This document shows, one piece after another, positions 42,858 to 54,000 of a stretch of 64,000 nt of DNA; the first letter of the stretch is position 1, and every line of letters starts with the position of its first letter. The DNA is taken from positions 39,892,270 through 39,956,269 of the forward strand of contig NC_058189.1 in the NCBI RefSeq assembly GCF_907165205.1, given 5' to 3'. Origin of the DNA: Coccinella septempunctata. Lineage: Eukaryota > Arthropoda > Insecta > Coleoptera > Coccinellidae. Both the position numbers and the translations under genes were made by a program. The notes under the pieces were generated by a model. It was not told the DNA's origin, did no database searches, and saw only the letters and a list, made by a program, of their open reading frames with translations.

Positions 42858-43619
42858 AATTGATTCAGTTATCTGCAATTAAGCATTCTCCAAGCGGAGG
42901 AATCTTTACGCTGCGTACATAGACTACAAGAAAGCATTCGATTCCATACCTCGCGAATGGCTCTTGACTATTTTGAACATTTACAAGGTGGATCCCAATA
43001 TTGTTAAGTTTCTGAGAAACGCCATGTCAACCTGGCGTGCTAGTCTTCAAATGAAAGCAGCAGTTGCCTCCATTACAACACATAGACATAGAGACATGGA
43101 CTGTGCCTTCCCTTTATATCTATGCATATGAAATACGGTCAAAAAAAGTGACAGAGAGAAAAACACGTCGGGAATGCAGTTGTCTTTTTCTAGAATTTTG
43201 ATTGGTCTACACTCACCTCTATGTGAACAAAAAAGAGAAAGGTAATGTCCCGACGAGCTTTTCTCTCTTTCTAATAAATAGCCAATTTCATGCTGGCATT
43301 GCTCAGTCCATGTCTCTATGTCTATGTTACAACAGGACCTATTTCAATAAGACGCGGAATTTTCCAAGGAGATTCGCTGAGCCCTCTGTGGTTCTGCATG
43401 GTCCTAAATTCCTTGTCTCATGGATTGAATTCTACGGACTACGGATTTAGCATCAAAAGCGGCAGTAGAACTAGGATGAAACTGAATCATCTCCTTTACA
43501 TGGACGATTCGAAACTCTTCGCATCTACCAAAAACCAAATGCAACTGATGCTGGAAATAGTGGAAGGAAGACATCAAAATGAAGTTTGGACTGGAAAAAT
43601 GTCGACTGCTGAACATAAC
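42858..43619 (+). pseudogene. R4-like reverse transcriptase palm (copy A)
   Basis: 42895-43080: YAAYIDYKKAFDSIPREWLL (first catalytic Asp) and the following helix. After the MITE, 43335-43619: ISIRRGIFQGDSLSPLWFCM (thumb-side motif) and MKLNHLLYMDDSKLFAST (Y-M-D-D catalytic pair). Cut at 43619 by the CR1/Jockey-group LINE. A deletion relative to copy B near 43560 removes the FSGD segment. Confidence 0.8.
43081..43326. mobile_element. hAT-type MITE, complete copy (MITE-1)
   Basis: 246 bp with 23-bp perfect TIRs (CATAGACATAGAGACATGGA plus CTG, mirrored at 43304-43326). The 8-bp duplication TTACAACA lies at 43073-43080 and 43327-43334. Copy B shows the empty site (a single TTACAACA near 48792). 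Non-coding. Same family as 5897-6116. Confidence 0.95.
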
Positions 43620-44884
43620 ATGTTTACACTGATCTAGCGAAGGCGTTCGATAGTGTGTCCCATAAAATTCTTGGTAGAAAGCTTAGGATGTTTGGTCTCC
43701 ATGATAACTTATGTCGGTGGTTGATGTCTTATGTCTCAGACAGATACCAAACCGTTAAAGTAGGCGGAACATTATCGTTTTCGATACCGGTAACTTCGGG
43801 AGTCCCCCAGGGTAGTCACCTAGGCCCTTTGTTATTTTTGATTTTTATCAATGACCTAAGTCTTGTCATCCGATTTGTTAAGTTCTTGCTCTTTGCGGAT
43901 GATTTGAAGCTTTTCTTTTCAGTAAAATCGTTATCCGACGTTGAGAGATTGAGATCGGACCTAAAGGCAGTTGAGGATTGGTGTGCTGCCAATTGTCTGG
44001 CTATCAACGTTGATAAATGTAAGTTCATGACGATATCCCGTCTGGAGCGCCCCATCATGGTCGATTATTGTATAGGTGGTAAGAATATAGATAGAGTGTT
44101 TGTTTTCAAGGATCTGGGTGTTTCATATGATAGCACATTGTCTTTTAGGGCACATATTCAGGCCATTTCTGCGTCATCTCTCAGGACTTTGGGATTCGTT
44201 ATTAGAAATGCTAGGGACTTCAACGTCGAGACTCTGCAACATCTTTATATATCTTTAGTTAGACCTATGTTGGAGTTCTCATCTGTCGTGTGGTCTCCAT
44301 ACTTATCGATCGATGTTTCTTTGCTGGAGAGGGTTCAGAACAGGTTTCTCAGGTGTGCTGCTGTTAGAATGGGTACTTTCTCGATCTATACTTTCTCAGC
44401 TAGTCGAATGCGCGACCGTCTTGGTCTGTCCTCTTTGAGAACGAGGAGGTTTCATGCGGATGTGATATTAATTGCTAAGCTCTTTCAAGGTCTTTTGTAC
44501 TCCCCTGACTTGTTATCGCAATTCAGTCTGTATGTTCCTCCTAGACCCATCCGAAGGTTTGATTTGTTTCGACTTGCACAGTCGAGGACTAATTATTGTT
44601 TAAATTCTCCGGTTTCGAGGATGATGAGAAACGCTAATGTCGTGGACTCCTTAGGAGTTGATATATTTCATGATTCCATTTCGAGGTTGAGAAGAGATTT
44701 GAAGTACCTGATAAGACTGTGATATTTTGGATACATTTGAGTTGTTGCTCTATTGTCTTCTTTCTGTTTTGATGTATATATTTATATGTATGTATACTTG
44801 AATTTGCTCTACGTCTACTCTCTTTTGTGTTTTGATGAATTGATTTGTATTTTTTTTCTTAACTAAAAGGTCATGTACCGTTAA

Positions 44885-44911
<27 letters not shown>
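43620..44911 (+). mobile_element. 5'-truncated CR1/Jockey-group LINE inside copy A
   Basis: 1.29 kb inserted in R4 copy A with ATAAC on both sides (43615-43619 and 44912-44916), although the second overlaps the A-rich tail. It starts within the RT domain and ends in a long AAAT-repeat tail (44883-44914). The empty site is seen in copy B (AACATAACGAGGG). Confidence 0.85.
43622..44722 (+). pseudogene. LINE reverse transcriptase, C-terminal part
   Basis: Open for 366 codons from VYTDLAKAFDSVSHKILGRK (first Asp). Then SGVPQGSHLGPLLFLIFIND, VKFLLFADDLKLFFSV (F-A-D-D), LAINVDKCKFMTISR, FVFKDLGVSYDSTLSF and the C-terminal YVPPRPIRRFDLFRLAQSRT ... YCLNSPVSRMMRNANVVDSL. Endonuclease, ORF1 and RT fingers are missing through 5' truncation, yet there is no internal stop, which points to a young copy. 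The methionine at 43655 is not a native start. Confidence 0.85.
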
Positions 44912-44915
<4 letters not shown>

Positions 44916-44916
44916 C

Positions 44917-46387
44917 GAGAGGGAAAATAGAAGATGGTACGTTCAAACTCAAGGAAGGTGCAAAAATTGAAGCATTAAAGGAAGGAGACACATACAAGTA
45001 TCTGGGCATAAAACAGGCAAGAAAAATCAATCAGAGCCAGATGAAGGAAAAACTGACGGAGGAGTTCACCCGAAGATTGAGAAGGATAATGAGAACTGGC
45101 CTTAACAGCAAGAATCTGATAAAAGCTATTAATACCTACGCTTGCTCGGCGCTGAGCTACCCACTCGGTTTCATCTCTAGGACCACCACCGATTTGGCAG
45201 CCTTACAGAGAAAAATAAGGACGATGCTGACTAAACACAATAAACATCACCCCAAAAGCTCAATAGAACGGACCGAGCTGCCACGACATCTTGGCGGTAG
45301 AGGAATTGTTGATTTGTCCAACCGTATGTCCCAGGAAATTGAAGGACTTCGAAAATATTTCCTGAGCAAGGCTGCCTCATCAGAACTCCATCAAGTAGTT
45401 TGTGTTGCTGATAGTTCTACTCCGTTAAAGCTACAGCAGGACCACCTGGAAACTGTCGAACACTCTGCAGAAAGTAAAATGCAGAAACTGATTGGCAAAC
45501 CTTTGCATGGAAGGCACCAGAACGAGGTCAACCATGATTACGTCGACATATCTGCGTCGAACTACTGGTTGTCTTCCGGAAGGTTATTTCCTGAGACAGA
45601 GGGCTTCATGCTCTCCATCCAGGATCAGGTGATTCCAACAAGGAACTACATGAAATATATCGCCAAGGATGCCTCAGTGGCGGATGATAGCTGTCGTTGT
45701 GGTTGTACGACTCATGAAACTATCCAGCACATCACCGGGAGATGTCAGAAGTTTGCGGGCACGGAGTACAAAAATAGACATGATGCCATTGCCAAGATTC
45801 TTCACCAAGAATTGGCACTAAAACACCAACTTCTAGCTTCGAAAAAGGTGCCTTATTACAATTACCATCCGGATGCTGTGCTGGAAAACGAACATCACAA
45901 GCTCTACTGGGATCGCACGGTTCTCACAGACCGAAAAATAACCCACAATAGACCAGACCTCATATTGCTCAATAAGGATGACGACAGAGCACTATTTATC
46001 GACGTGGCAATTCCAAATAATAACAATCTTCTAGACAGGCACACTGAAAAAATTTCAAAATTCAGAGATCTCGAGGAACAAACCAGAAGACAGTGGAAGC
46101 TGAAAGATATCAAGACCATCCCTTTTGTCATTTCATCTACAGGCCTGATACCGAAGAAACTACTAGAGAACTTGAGGAAACTTCAGTTAGACGAAAATAT
46201 CTATCATGCAGAAGGCGGTACTGCTCGGAACGGCGAGAACTGTACGCAAGTACATGGGGAATGCAGAGGAACACCGTCCGCTCCGACAGGAAGTTCAAAC
46301 GTTGAATGTTTGAGAGTAAAACACTTCATGAGTTGTGCTCCTGTGTATTTCATTTATCTCGTGCGATTGTTGGAAATTTATTTTGAA
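44917..46387 (+). pseudogene. R4-like post-RT region and restriction-like endonuclease (copy A)
   Basis: Open for about 450 codons from 45041. Features: post-RT helices (KAINTYACSALSYPLGFISR, ELPRHLGGRGIVDLSNRMSQ); a C-C-H-C knuckle CRCGCTTHETIQHITGRC (about 45690-45745); and the PD-(D/E)xK-type endonuclease core RPDLILLNKDDDRALFIDVA (about 45948-46010). The last separates R2/R4-type LINEs from those with an APE endonuclease. The last about 30 residues after position 46299 come from unrelated sequence, so the reading frame end is chimeric. Confidence 0.85.
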
Positions 46388-46885
46388 TAAGTGCACTCAT
46401 TCATTTGTGAGTACTTTTCTCCTACTGGTTTTTTTTCTTCTGTTTTCATTTGTTGATTTTCATAAAATCAGCAAATGATTGCTGGAGTTAACAATCTCTT
46501 CTGGGATTCGATATTGGTTGCGACGCGCACACTCCCTACCACAGGTTCATTCAATACCGGCTGCCAATCACGGCTGTCTGTCACTGCGGTGTTGTTTACT
46601 CTTCTCTTGTTCTGAGGAGTCAAATCGCCTGCTGCGATTGTTGGAGAGATTTACGTACTTCCTATAACACTCTCACTATCCTTGATCCGTGGCCCACCCT
46701 TCTGTGCTGAGTCTTTCTTACAGGCCCAAGAAAGCGAAGATTGTTAATATTTGTTGTTCCTTTACCCGAAAAATGTCATGATCACTACGTAATACCACAG
46801 CTAGCAATCGTTTAATCTCATCTAAGGAAGTAACCCTTCTCCTATTAACGACAACCCTATAACTATCCATCATTTCAATACACTT

Positions 46886-47384
46886 ATGGTAAAGATTAAT
46901 AAAATGGCAACTAGTGTTTTGAGAATAGAGGAACTTCAAAACGATATCCTTACTCAGCTTTCGACTTGTAATGCCGCTATTACTAAGCATTCCACTATGC
47001 TATCAGATCATCGATCATGCATTGATGAAAACAAAGATCAAATAAAAGCTATTTCTGAAGCTCACTCATGCTATTTCTGATATCAGATCACAGATCACGA
47101 ACCCAAAGACTAATGCATCCGAAGACCCAGCAATTGTTCCGGAGTTGCTCGATCGGATTAAAAGGTCTCATAATATTATTGTTGCTAATGTTCCGGATAA
47201 TGGAGATGAATCTGTAGACCCTGTCTCAGCAAGGGATATTGTAGATCTAATACAAAAAAATGCCAGTGCCTACCTGATCAGTACTCGACGACTTCCGTCA
47301 AAGGATAGCAGTCGTCCTCGCTGGTTGAAGGTGTCCTTTTCCAACACGGATATTGTGTCGAATATCCTCAAACATAAATCATAA
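46886..47384 (+). pseudogene. LINE ORF1-like fragment
   Basis: 46886-47080 encodes a coiled-coil-like segment (VLRIEELQNDILTQLSTCNA). 47145-47384 reads LDRIKRSHNIIVANVPDNGD, RRLPSKDSSRPRWLKVSFSN, TDIVSNILKHKS, which fits the RRM-like central domain of LINE ORF1 proteins (I-V-x-N-V-P and R-P-R-x-x-K-V). A frame change lies between the two. No zinc knuckles. Partial. Confidence 0.55.
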
Positions 47385-47394
47385 ATCAATGTTG

Positions 47395-48358
47395 ACACTC
47401 TTGGATACTGTGGAGTTTGTATATATATTGAAGATGAAGTAGTCAAAACTTTTAGTATTAAATCATCAACCCATAACTGGCCTGGAATTGATAACATTTT
47501 CCGCAATCTCTCTTCCCCCAACCCATGTCTGTTCATCGGATGCATTTATCGACCGCGCCCATGTGAGTCTGACGCCAAGCTTTGTGAATACCTATCTGAG
47601 TTGTCCATCCATTCCAAAAATGTTCTCATTACTGGTGACTTCAACTGCCCGGACATCAAGTGGCCTTCGGGACAGTGCGCTGTTGGATCCCCTTCACATC
47701 ATTATGCCAAATTATTGCAAGACTCTAGCCTGCAGCAGTTAATTTCGAAGGAAACCAGATATACGGAAGGTCAAACTTCTTCAACTTTGGACCTGTTTTT
47801 AACAAACGACCCCAATTTGCTATCTTCAATTGAATACCTACCACCCCTTGGCAAGTCTAACCACGTTGTTCTACTATCTGAACTACAATTATATATACCA
47901 AGTTCACCCCAATCCACACAGAGGATCGTGAAGAGAACGAACTACGAAAGAATTAAGGAGCTACTATCGAGAGAAAATTGGCATGAGGTTCTTCCTGAGG
48001 GTGCTGATGTCGATAAGTTGTGAACAACATTCTCCACGATCTTCAGCAGGGCAGTTACTCTGAGCTCAGAAGAGAAAATCATCAAATCAAACGTCTCTGA
48101 ACCGTGGATCACTGGGAGATTCAATGAAATGATTAGGAGGAAGAAATCGCTGTGGCAGAGGTATCTCCGAAGTCGCTCTCGAAATGATTATTTAAACCAT
48201 AGGTCCTTTTCAAACTTTCTGTCCAACGAATTAAGAAATTCCAAAAATACCTATGAACACCAACTAGCATGCTCTAAAGACAAAAAAAGGCTCTTCAAGT
48301 ACTTGAGATCTTCATGTAACAGCAAATTGGGCATTCCTTTAGTCAGAAATGGTTTTAA
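47395..48358 (+). pseudogene. LINE APE-type endonuclease fragment and linker
   Basis: The start of ORF2 is missing. LGYCGVCIYIEDEV, FIGCIYRPRPCESDAKLC, VLITGDFNCPDIKWPSG (catalytic Asp/Asn), STLDLFLTNDPNLLSS and LGKSNHVVLLSEL (Ser-Asn-His) show the C-terminal two-thirds of an APE endonuclease. After a stop at 48021, EPWITGRFNEMIRRKKSLWQ and YEHQLACSKDKKRLFKYLRS represent the linker before RT. Then the sequence changes to R4-like. Broken by the joint and by frameshifts. Confidence 0.75.
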
Positions 48359-48454
48359 GTATTCCTTACACATGGCACAACATACCTGTTACCTAAAGAC
48401 CAAAGGAATACAGAAGACCCATCCAAGTACCGACCAATCACATGTCTTCCAACG

Positions 48455-49906
48455 ATGTACAAATTAATCACATCGTGCATTTCAAACCGAATTCACAACC
48501 ATTGCGAAAGGAATAACATCATTGCCATGCAACAGAAAGGATGCACCAAAGACAGCCGAGGGTGCGAAGAACAACTAATAATAGATTCAGTTATCTGCAA
48601 TCAAGCGTTCTCTAAGCGGAGGAATCTTTACGCTTCGTACGTAGACTACAAAAAAGCATTCGATTCTATACCTCACGAATGGCTCTTGACGATCTTAAAG
48701 ATTTACAAGGTGGATGCCAATATTGTTAAGCTGAAAAACGCCATGTCAATCTGGCGTACTAGTCTTCAAATGAAAGCAGCAGATTGCTCCATTACAACAG
48801 GACCTATTCCAATAAGACGCGGAATTTTCCAAGGAGACTCGCTGAGCCCTCTGTGGTTTTGCATGGCCCTGAACCCCTTGTCTCATAGACTGAATTCTAC
48901 GGACTACGGATTTTCCATCAAGAGCGGCAGTAGAACTATGATGAAACTGAATCATCTCCTTTACATGGACGATTTGAAACTCTTCGCATCTACCAAAAAA
49001 CAAATGCAACAGATGCTGAAAATGGTTGAAGGATTCTCAGGAGACATCAAAATGAAGTTTGGACTAGAAAAATGTCGACTGCTGAACATAACGAGGGGGA
49101 CAATAGAAGATGGTACGTTCAAACTCAAGGAAGGTGCAGAAATTGAAGCATTAAAGGAAGAAGACACATACAAGTATCTAGGCATAAAACAGGCAAGAAA
49201 AATCAATCAGACCCAGATGAAAAAAGAATTAACGGAAGAATTCACCCAATGATTGAGAAGGATAATGAGAACTGGTCTTAACAGCAAGAATCTGATAAAA
49301 GCGATTAACACCTACGCTTGCTCGGCGCTGAGCTATTCATTTGGTATCATCTCTTGGACGACCACCGATTTAGCAGCTTTACAGAGAAGAATGAGGACTA
49401 TGCTGACTAAACACAATAAACATCACCCCAAAAGCTCAATAGAACGGACAGAGCTGCCACGACATCTTGGGGGTAGAGGAATTGTTGATTTGTCCAACCG
49501 TATGTCCCAGGAAATTGAAGGACTTCGAAAATATTTCCTGAGCAAGGCTGCTTCATCAGAACTCCATCAAGTAGTTTGTGTTGCTGATAGTTCTACACCC
49601 TTAAAGCTACAGCAGGACCACCTGGAAACTGTCGAACACTCTGCAGAAAGTAAAATGCAGAAACTGATTGGCAAACCTTTGCATGGAAGGCACCAGAACG
49701 AGGTCAACCATGATTACGTCGACATATCTGCGTCGAACTACTGGTTGACTTCCGGAAGGTTGTTTCCTGAGACAGAGGGCTTCATGCTCGCCATCCAGGA
49801 TCAGGTGATTCCAACAAGAAATTATATGAAATATATCGCCAAGGATGCCTCAGTGGCGGACGATAGCTGTCGTTATGGCTGTGCAACACATGAAACTATG
49901 CAGTAA
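48455..49906 (+). pseudogene. R4-like reverse transcriptase and post-RT region (copy B)
   Basis: 48455-49252: SRGCEEQLIIDSVICNQAFS, YASYVDYKKAFDSIPHEWLL (Asp), ITTGPIPIRRGIFQGDSLSP, NHLLYMDDLKLFASTKKQ (Y-M-D-D), FGLEKCRLLNI. A TGA stands at 49250-49252 where copy A has an Arg codon. The frame reopens directly and continues to 49906 (post-RT helices, knuckle start CRYGCATHETMQ). It then meets another stop (TAA) where copy A has His. Both are point changes relative to copy A. Confidence 0.85.
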
Positions 49907-50340
49907 ATCACCGGGGGATGTCAGAAGTTCGCGGGCAAGGAGTACAAAAATAGACATGATGCTGTTGCTAAGATTCTTCACCAAGAATTGGCACTAAAAC
50001 ACCAACTTCTAAGTTCAAATAAGGCTCCTTTTTACAATTAAAATCCGGATGCTGTATTGGAAAATGAACATCACAAGCTCTACTGGGATCGCACGGTTCT
50101 CACAAACCGGAAAATAACCCACAATAGACCAGACCTCATATTGCTCAATAAGGATGACGACAGAGCACTATTTATCGACGTGGCAATTCCAAATAATAAC
50201 AATCTTCTAGACAGGCACACTGAAAAAATTTCAAAATTCAGAGATCTCGAGGATCTTTCATTTCATCTACAGGCCTGATACTGAAGAAACTACTAGAGAA
50301 CTTGAGGAAACTTCAGTTGGACGAAAATATTTATAAAGTC
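49907..50340 (+). pseudogene. R4-like restriction-like endonuclease (copy B)
   Basis: After the stop at 49904 the sense continues in the same frame to a further stop near 50041. 50057-50278 then reads HKLYWDRTVLTNRKITHNRP and DLILLNKDDDRALFIDVAIP, the PD-(D/E)xK core. A deletion of about 45 bp relative to copy A at 50252 shifts the frame, so MRKLQLDENIYKVMQK follows in another frame. Non-functional. Confidence 0.8.
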
Positions 50341-50618
50341 ATGCAGAAGGCGGTACTGCTCGGAACGGCGAGAACTGTACTCAAGTACATACATACATAC
50401 ATACCGTCCGCTCCGACAGGAAGTGCGGGTGGAGCAGGAATCCAATCTACAGCAGGGAGCCGAGGAGCGACCCGGACCCGACCACCACCAAGCCCGAGCC
50501 GAGCCGAGCCCGAAAACCTGGAAAGGGCTCCAACAGAGCTTAATCCTTTTGATATCTGAGATATTTGGGATAAGTGAATTTTCCTCTGGAGAGGAATGTG
50601 AAAGCCGCAAGGCTAAAG

Positions 50619-51095
50619 TCATAATACTTCCACAACGTTACCTGTGCTCAGCATGTGCAGAGCTTTCTTGCATTCCTCTACTAAGAATGAGTTATCCTCA
50701 GAAAGGAATGTTAGGGTTCCCTTACGTTCACAAAATATATAGATGCGTTTTCGAAGTCCTTTGCGGTTATTCTCCAGAATGTGGACCAGAACAGCACACA
50801 GTTCAGCCTGCACTATGGAACAATACTTCCCTAGGGTGATGGACAGTTTGAAACGAGGACCTCAATTCTCACTCCAGTCCCTGTGGACAGAACAGAGCCA
50901 TAGGTGAACCAAATGGGACCTCCAGACACAAGAAGCCTGATTATTGTGTCACATAGATCTCTATCAGAAACAATTAGGGGGAAGGGTTTGGCTGGTGCCC
51001 GCGTGATCCCCTCTATTCAGAAAGAATTCATTGAAGTCTTTCACCAGATTGAGAGCCCTTGCGTTACCCCTAAACAGTCTGCACCGAAAACATAA
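50619..51095 (-). pseudogene. LINE RNase H domain remnant
   Basis: On the minus strand IWFTYGSVLSTGTGVRIEVL (from about 50925 down) and, after a frame change, QAELCAVLVHILENNRKG, IYIFCERKGTL, SFLVEECKKALHML follow the order of the RNase H domain of I/R1/LOA-type LINEs: a T-D-G-S-like start, Q-A-E-L, then an S-D-S-Q-like segment. All catalytic positions are altered (for example the first Asp is Tyr). No reverse transcriptase lies upstream. Old fragment. Confidence 0.6.
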
Positions 51096-51099
51096 TTCC

Positions 51100-54000
51100 C
51101 ATATTCCTCTAATGAAGCTCTATGTTGATAAAAAGTTATTCACCTAAACAAAGAATTTAAGAGACACTAAACGTTTTCAATTCATTACACTAAAAAATTA
51201 AATTCACTCACATATAAAAATATTCCATTTTAGACAAAGTGGTCATCTGGGAGACAAACCGATTAAAAACAATTGGTACATGGAGCCAATGGGGGCTATC
51301 GCTTGTGAATTCGCCGCTATAGGTGCTAGAGTAGCGTGATGCCTGCATCGTAGAACTAGATTAGGTGGTTATAATTGAGTCTATGGTCCCCATATATTTA
51401 TTACAAGCTTTACTTGCCTGCTTCGCAGGACCAATTTTTACAATTCTTCCTTCAACACAAAAGAGAATACATACCTGATATGACTTTAATAATGCGTCCG
51501 CTGAAAAAAGCCTGGACGAATTTCACTGCTACGCTATATATAGATGGATAATACATCTTTTACATCTAACATCCACCATATTTTGTAATTTGCAATCATT
51601 CAACTAGCCATATTTTTGGAACTATTAATCCAAGAGGTAGGTATTCTTGATAAATTAACAGTTGAACAAAAAATCTTGAAGAGTATCTACGGTCAAGAGT
51701 TTGATTGACCTTACTAATGTTATACCCTTAAAAACGATCTACCTTTATAGTTCAATTTCACGTGAAAGATTTAGTTTTTTTTGATATATAAACAGTATTC
51801 TGGAAAAATTCTCTAAATTTATAGGCGAATTAATTAATTTGTCCAAATCGCTGCGAAATTTATTTCACTGCTGAGAACAAGGTCAATTAAAAGTAATCTT
51901 ATGATTTCCAGCTATAAAATATTTTGATAAGGTACTCCAAGAAGAAAGCGATCAAACATTCGAACATATTATATTCAACGAAAAAGAACAAGCGGGGAAA
52001 AGAAACAACATTCGAAGAAGATTCTGTAAACAGACACCTTACTCATTTTTACACGTCATTACAGTTAGGAACTTTCTCAATTTTCCTGAATTTATATAGT
52101 CCCCTCAGCAATTCCAAAGTAAATGTACTGGAAATTTTAACCATGAGTTCGAGATGCTTTTTATAATTTCATCGAGATCCTCGTTCATTAAGTTTTTATC
52201 GAAATATAGTTCAGATTCATTCACGGGCCACGAAGTTGCGAAGTTTTTCACATTTTCTCTTTCAATTCCCTTTCGGCCATGCTTAAGAGGACACTTCGTT
52301 CCATTGAATGGAGGATGAAAATCACTATTGAGTTGGTTACCTTATTCTTGAAGAGAAATTCTATGGAATGCGAAAATGGAGTAATTCCTTCACCTCGGAA
52401 ATTTTTGTAATTTTCCACTTAAAAATATTTCCAAGGTCCAGATAACTGTACAAGAATCTCTGATTTCAGTCTGAAAATGAATTTGAAAAATAAAGATACG
52501 CTGTCGATTTCAACTTCTTGCTGAACTGACTGACCTTGAAACTGTTTCGCTTATGTAGTTCAAATACCCTCTGTAAAGAAAGCACATAGATTCCATGCAA
52601 ATCTGGATTGCGCTTTGTGGTACATGTATTTAATTTCAAAATATTTAAGGAAAATGCTGACATAAATTTTATTGCAATAACAATAATATTTCGGCAGTGA
52701 GTGCAAACTTTGGTTTATCAATATAATAAGCTGAAAATTGAAAGTGATAATACTATACATCAATACATCTATTAACGAAGTTCGTTTTGCCCATAGTATA
52801 AGGACCCTGATTCAGTATTCATCCAGTGTTTCCTGATTCTGCATTGCTTCATTCATTATTGGGCTATTCTGCTGCTTCGAAATCAGTTGTTTAGTTTTCG
52901 CTTCTTCGTAGTTCATTTTGTAGTATACTAAACTGCCCTCTCTTCAAAAGAGAATTTCCGGTAGGTCTCTATTATTAAATTTTGTTCTGAATTCACCTTC
53001 TTCAATTCTTCTTCTATATAGTCCCATATCTTCCTTGATTCCTCCTACGAAGCAGTATTCAGCCGACTAACTCGCAGATCTTAAACCTGTGGTTGGGCGA
53101 TACGTTTCTATTCTCACTTCAGTCATGGCGTGAAAACTTATGGAAATGAAATAATTCTGCAAACGCCCTATCTGCTCAAACCGAAAATCGTGTACAGTTG
53201 CATTATTTATTTTCAGAGATCAAACCGTGTTTGTGTTTTCTAATAATTAAAAAGCACATCAGAGACACAAATGCGATGGGTTAGTTCAAATAGGTTTGAC
53301 CACGAGCCATTTCGACGGATTTGGACGTATTAGTAAACCTGAAATAATTGTGGTCCAATCTATTCGACGTAACCCTATCACTTGCTTAATTGTCTGTTGA
53401 ATGTGAAATCTTTCGGTTGCAATACATTTTGTGATTCGCCTATTGCATTCATCATACTGTCTCCTCAAGAACTGAATGATGTGTTGCGTTCACTGTTATC
53501 AATTGGCCCATGCTATTGATCGAGTAAGTTTTTACATATTCGATTGAATGTTGAATATTGTTTGTTTACAGTATTGCGTTCAATACAAATTAATTAGTTA
53601 ATTTAAAATTTAAATTTTCTACGATTTTGTTGAGTCCATTTCTTAGTTCAACCTTGGCTAATTAATGTAAACAAGCTGTATCACATTTCTGTGAGTTGAA
53701 TCAATCAGTATTCTATTATATGGCTTACTTATAATTCAATTGATTGAAACTAAATTTTTATTACTTCATAAGTAATTAGTAACACTTAAGATAAACCGCA
53801 ACTGTCGCCGACTATATGGATGGATCTGCTATTTTCATTTCTTCAAAGCATAGCTGGCACTTTAGAATGAAATCATGGAATTAATGCTCTACGAAATTGG
53901 CATCCGAGCAGGGGAAAAAATTATTTCTTCGGAAAGCCTATCGTTCGTATTCATTATCTGGATGATCTCTCATGATCTCCGATCATGAATGAGCTCCCGA

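Larger units (their letters stand above)
36694..46299 (+). mobile_element. R4/Dong-like LINE, copy A, heavily interrupted
   Basis: Pieces in order: 5' region 36694-36884; N-terminal coding about 40950-42251; RT 42858-43080 and 43335-43619; post-RT and endonuclease 44917-46290. Between them sit the Jockey LINE, a 0.6-kb DNA element, a MITE and a CR1/Jockey-group LINE. Comparison with uninterrupted copy B (48359 onward) defines the joints exactly for the last three. The 3' untranslated part stops at about 46299, where unrelated sequence begins. Confidence 0.8.
46300..48358 (+). mobile_element. 5' half of a CR1/Jockey-group LINE, between R4-like copies A and B
   Basis: 46300-46870 holds no clear coding sequence (possible 5' region). 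46886-47384 resembles LINE ORF1. 47395-48023 is an APE endonuclease. 48060-48358 is the pre-RT linker. It breaks off at 48358 exactly where R4-like copy B begins, and lacks the whole RT. It may belong to the same family as the 3' half at 43620-44911. Confidence 0.65.
48359..50640 (+). mobile_element. R4/Dong-like LINE, copy B, 5'-truncated
   Basis: Starts at the equivalent of copy A position about 42033 (TATTCCTTACACATGG) and runs through RT, knuckle and endonuclease to a 3' untranslated part that includes ATACATAC repeats (50390-50403) and a GC-rich stretch (50440-50530). It ends near AAAGTCATAATA (about 50630), compatible with a TAA-type junction. About 97 percent identical to copy A over the endonuclease region by eye. 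Lacks the insertions of copy A. Confidence 0.8.

Noticed and set aside
46718..46990. 90-codon minus-strand frame
   Set aside because: Overlaps the ORF1-like LINE fragment on the other strand and has no domain of its own that I can name.
50440..50530. GC-rich stretch with CCGAGCCGAGCC
   Set aside because: Considered as a CpG-island promoter, but it lies in the 3' untranslated part of R4-like copy B and is a short simple repeat.
51396..51440. Hairpin CCTGC-TTC-GCAGG as a Helitron 3' end
   Set aside because: No CTRR end or matching 5' TC terminus was found around it.
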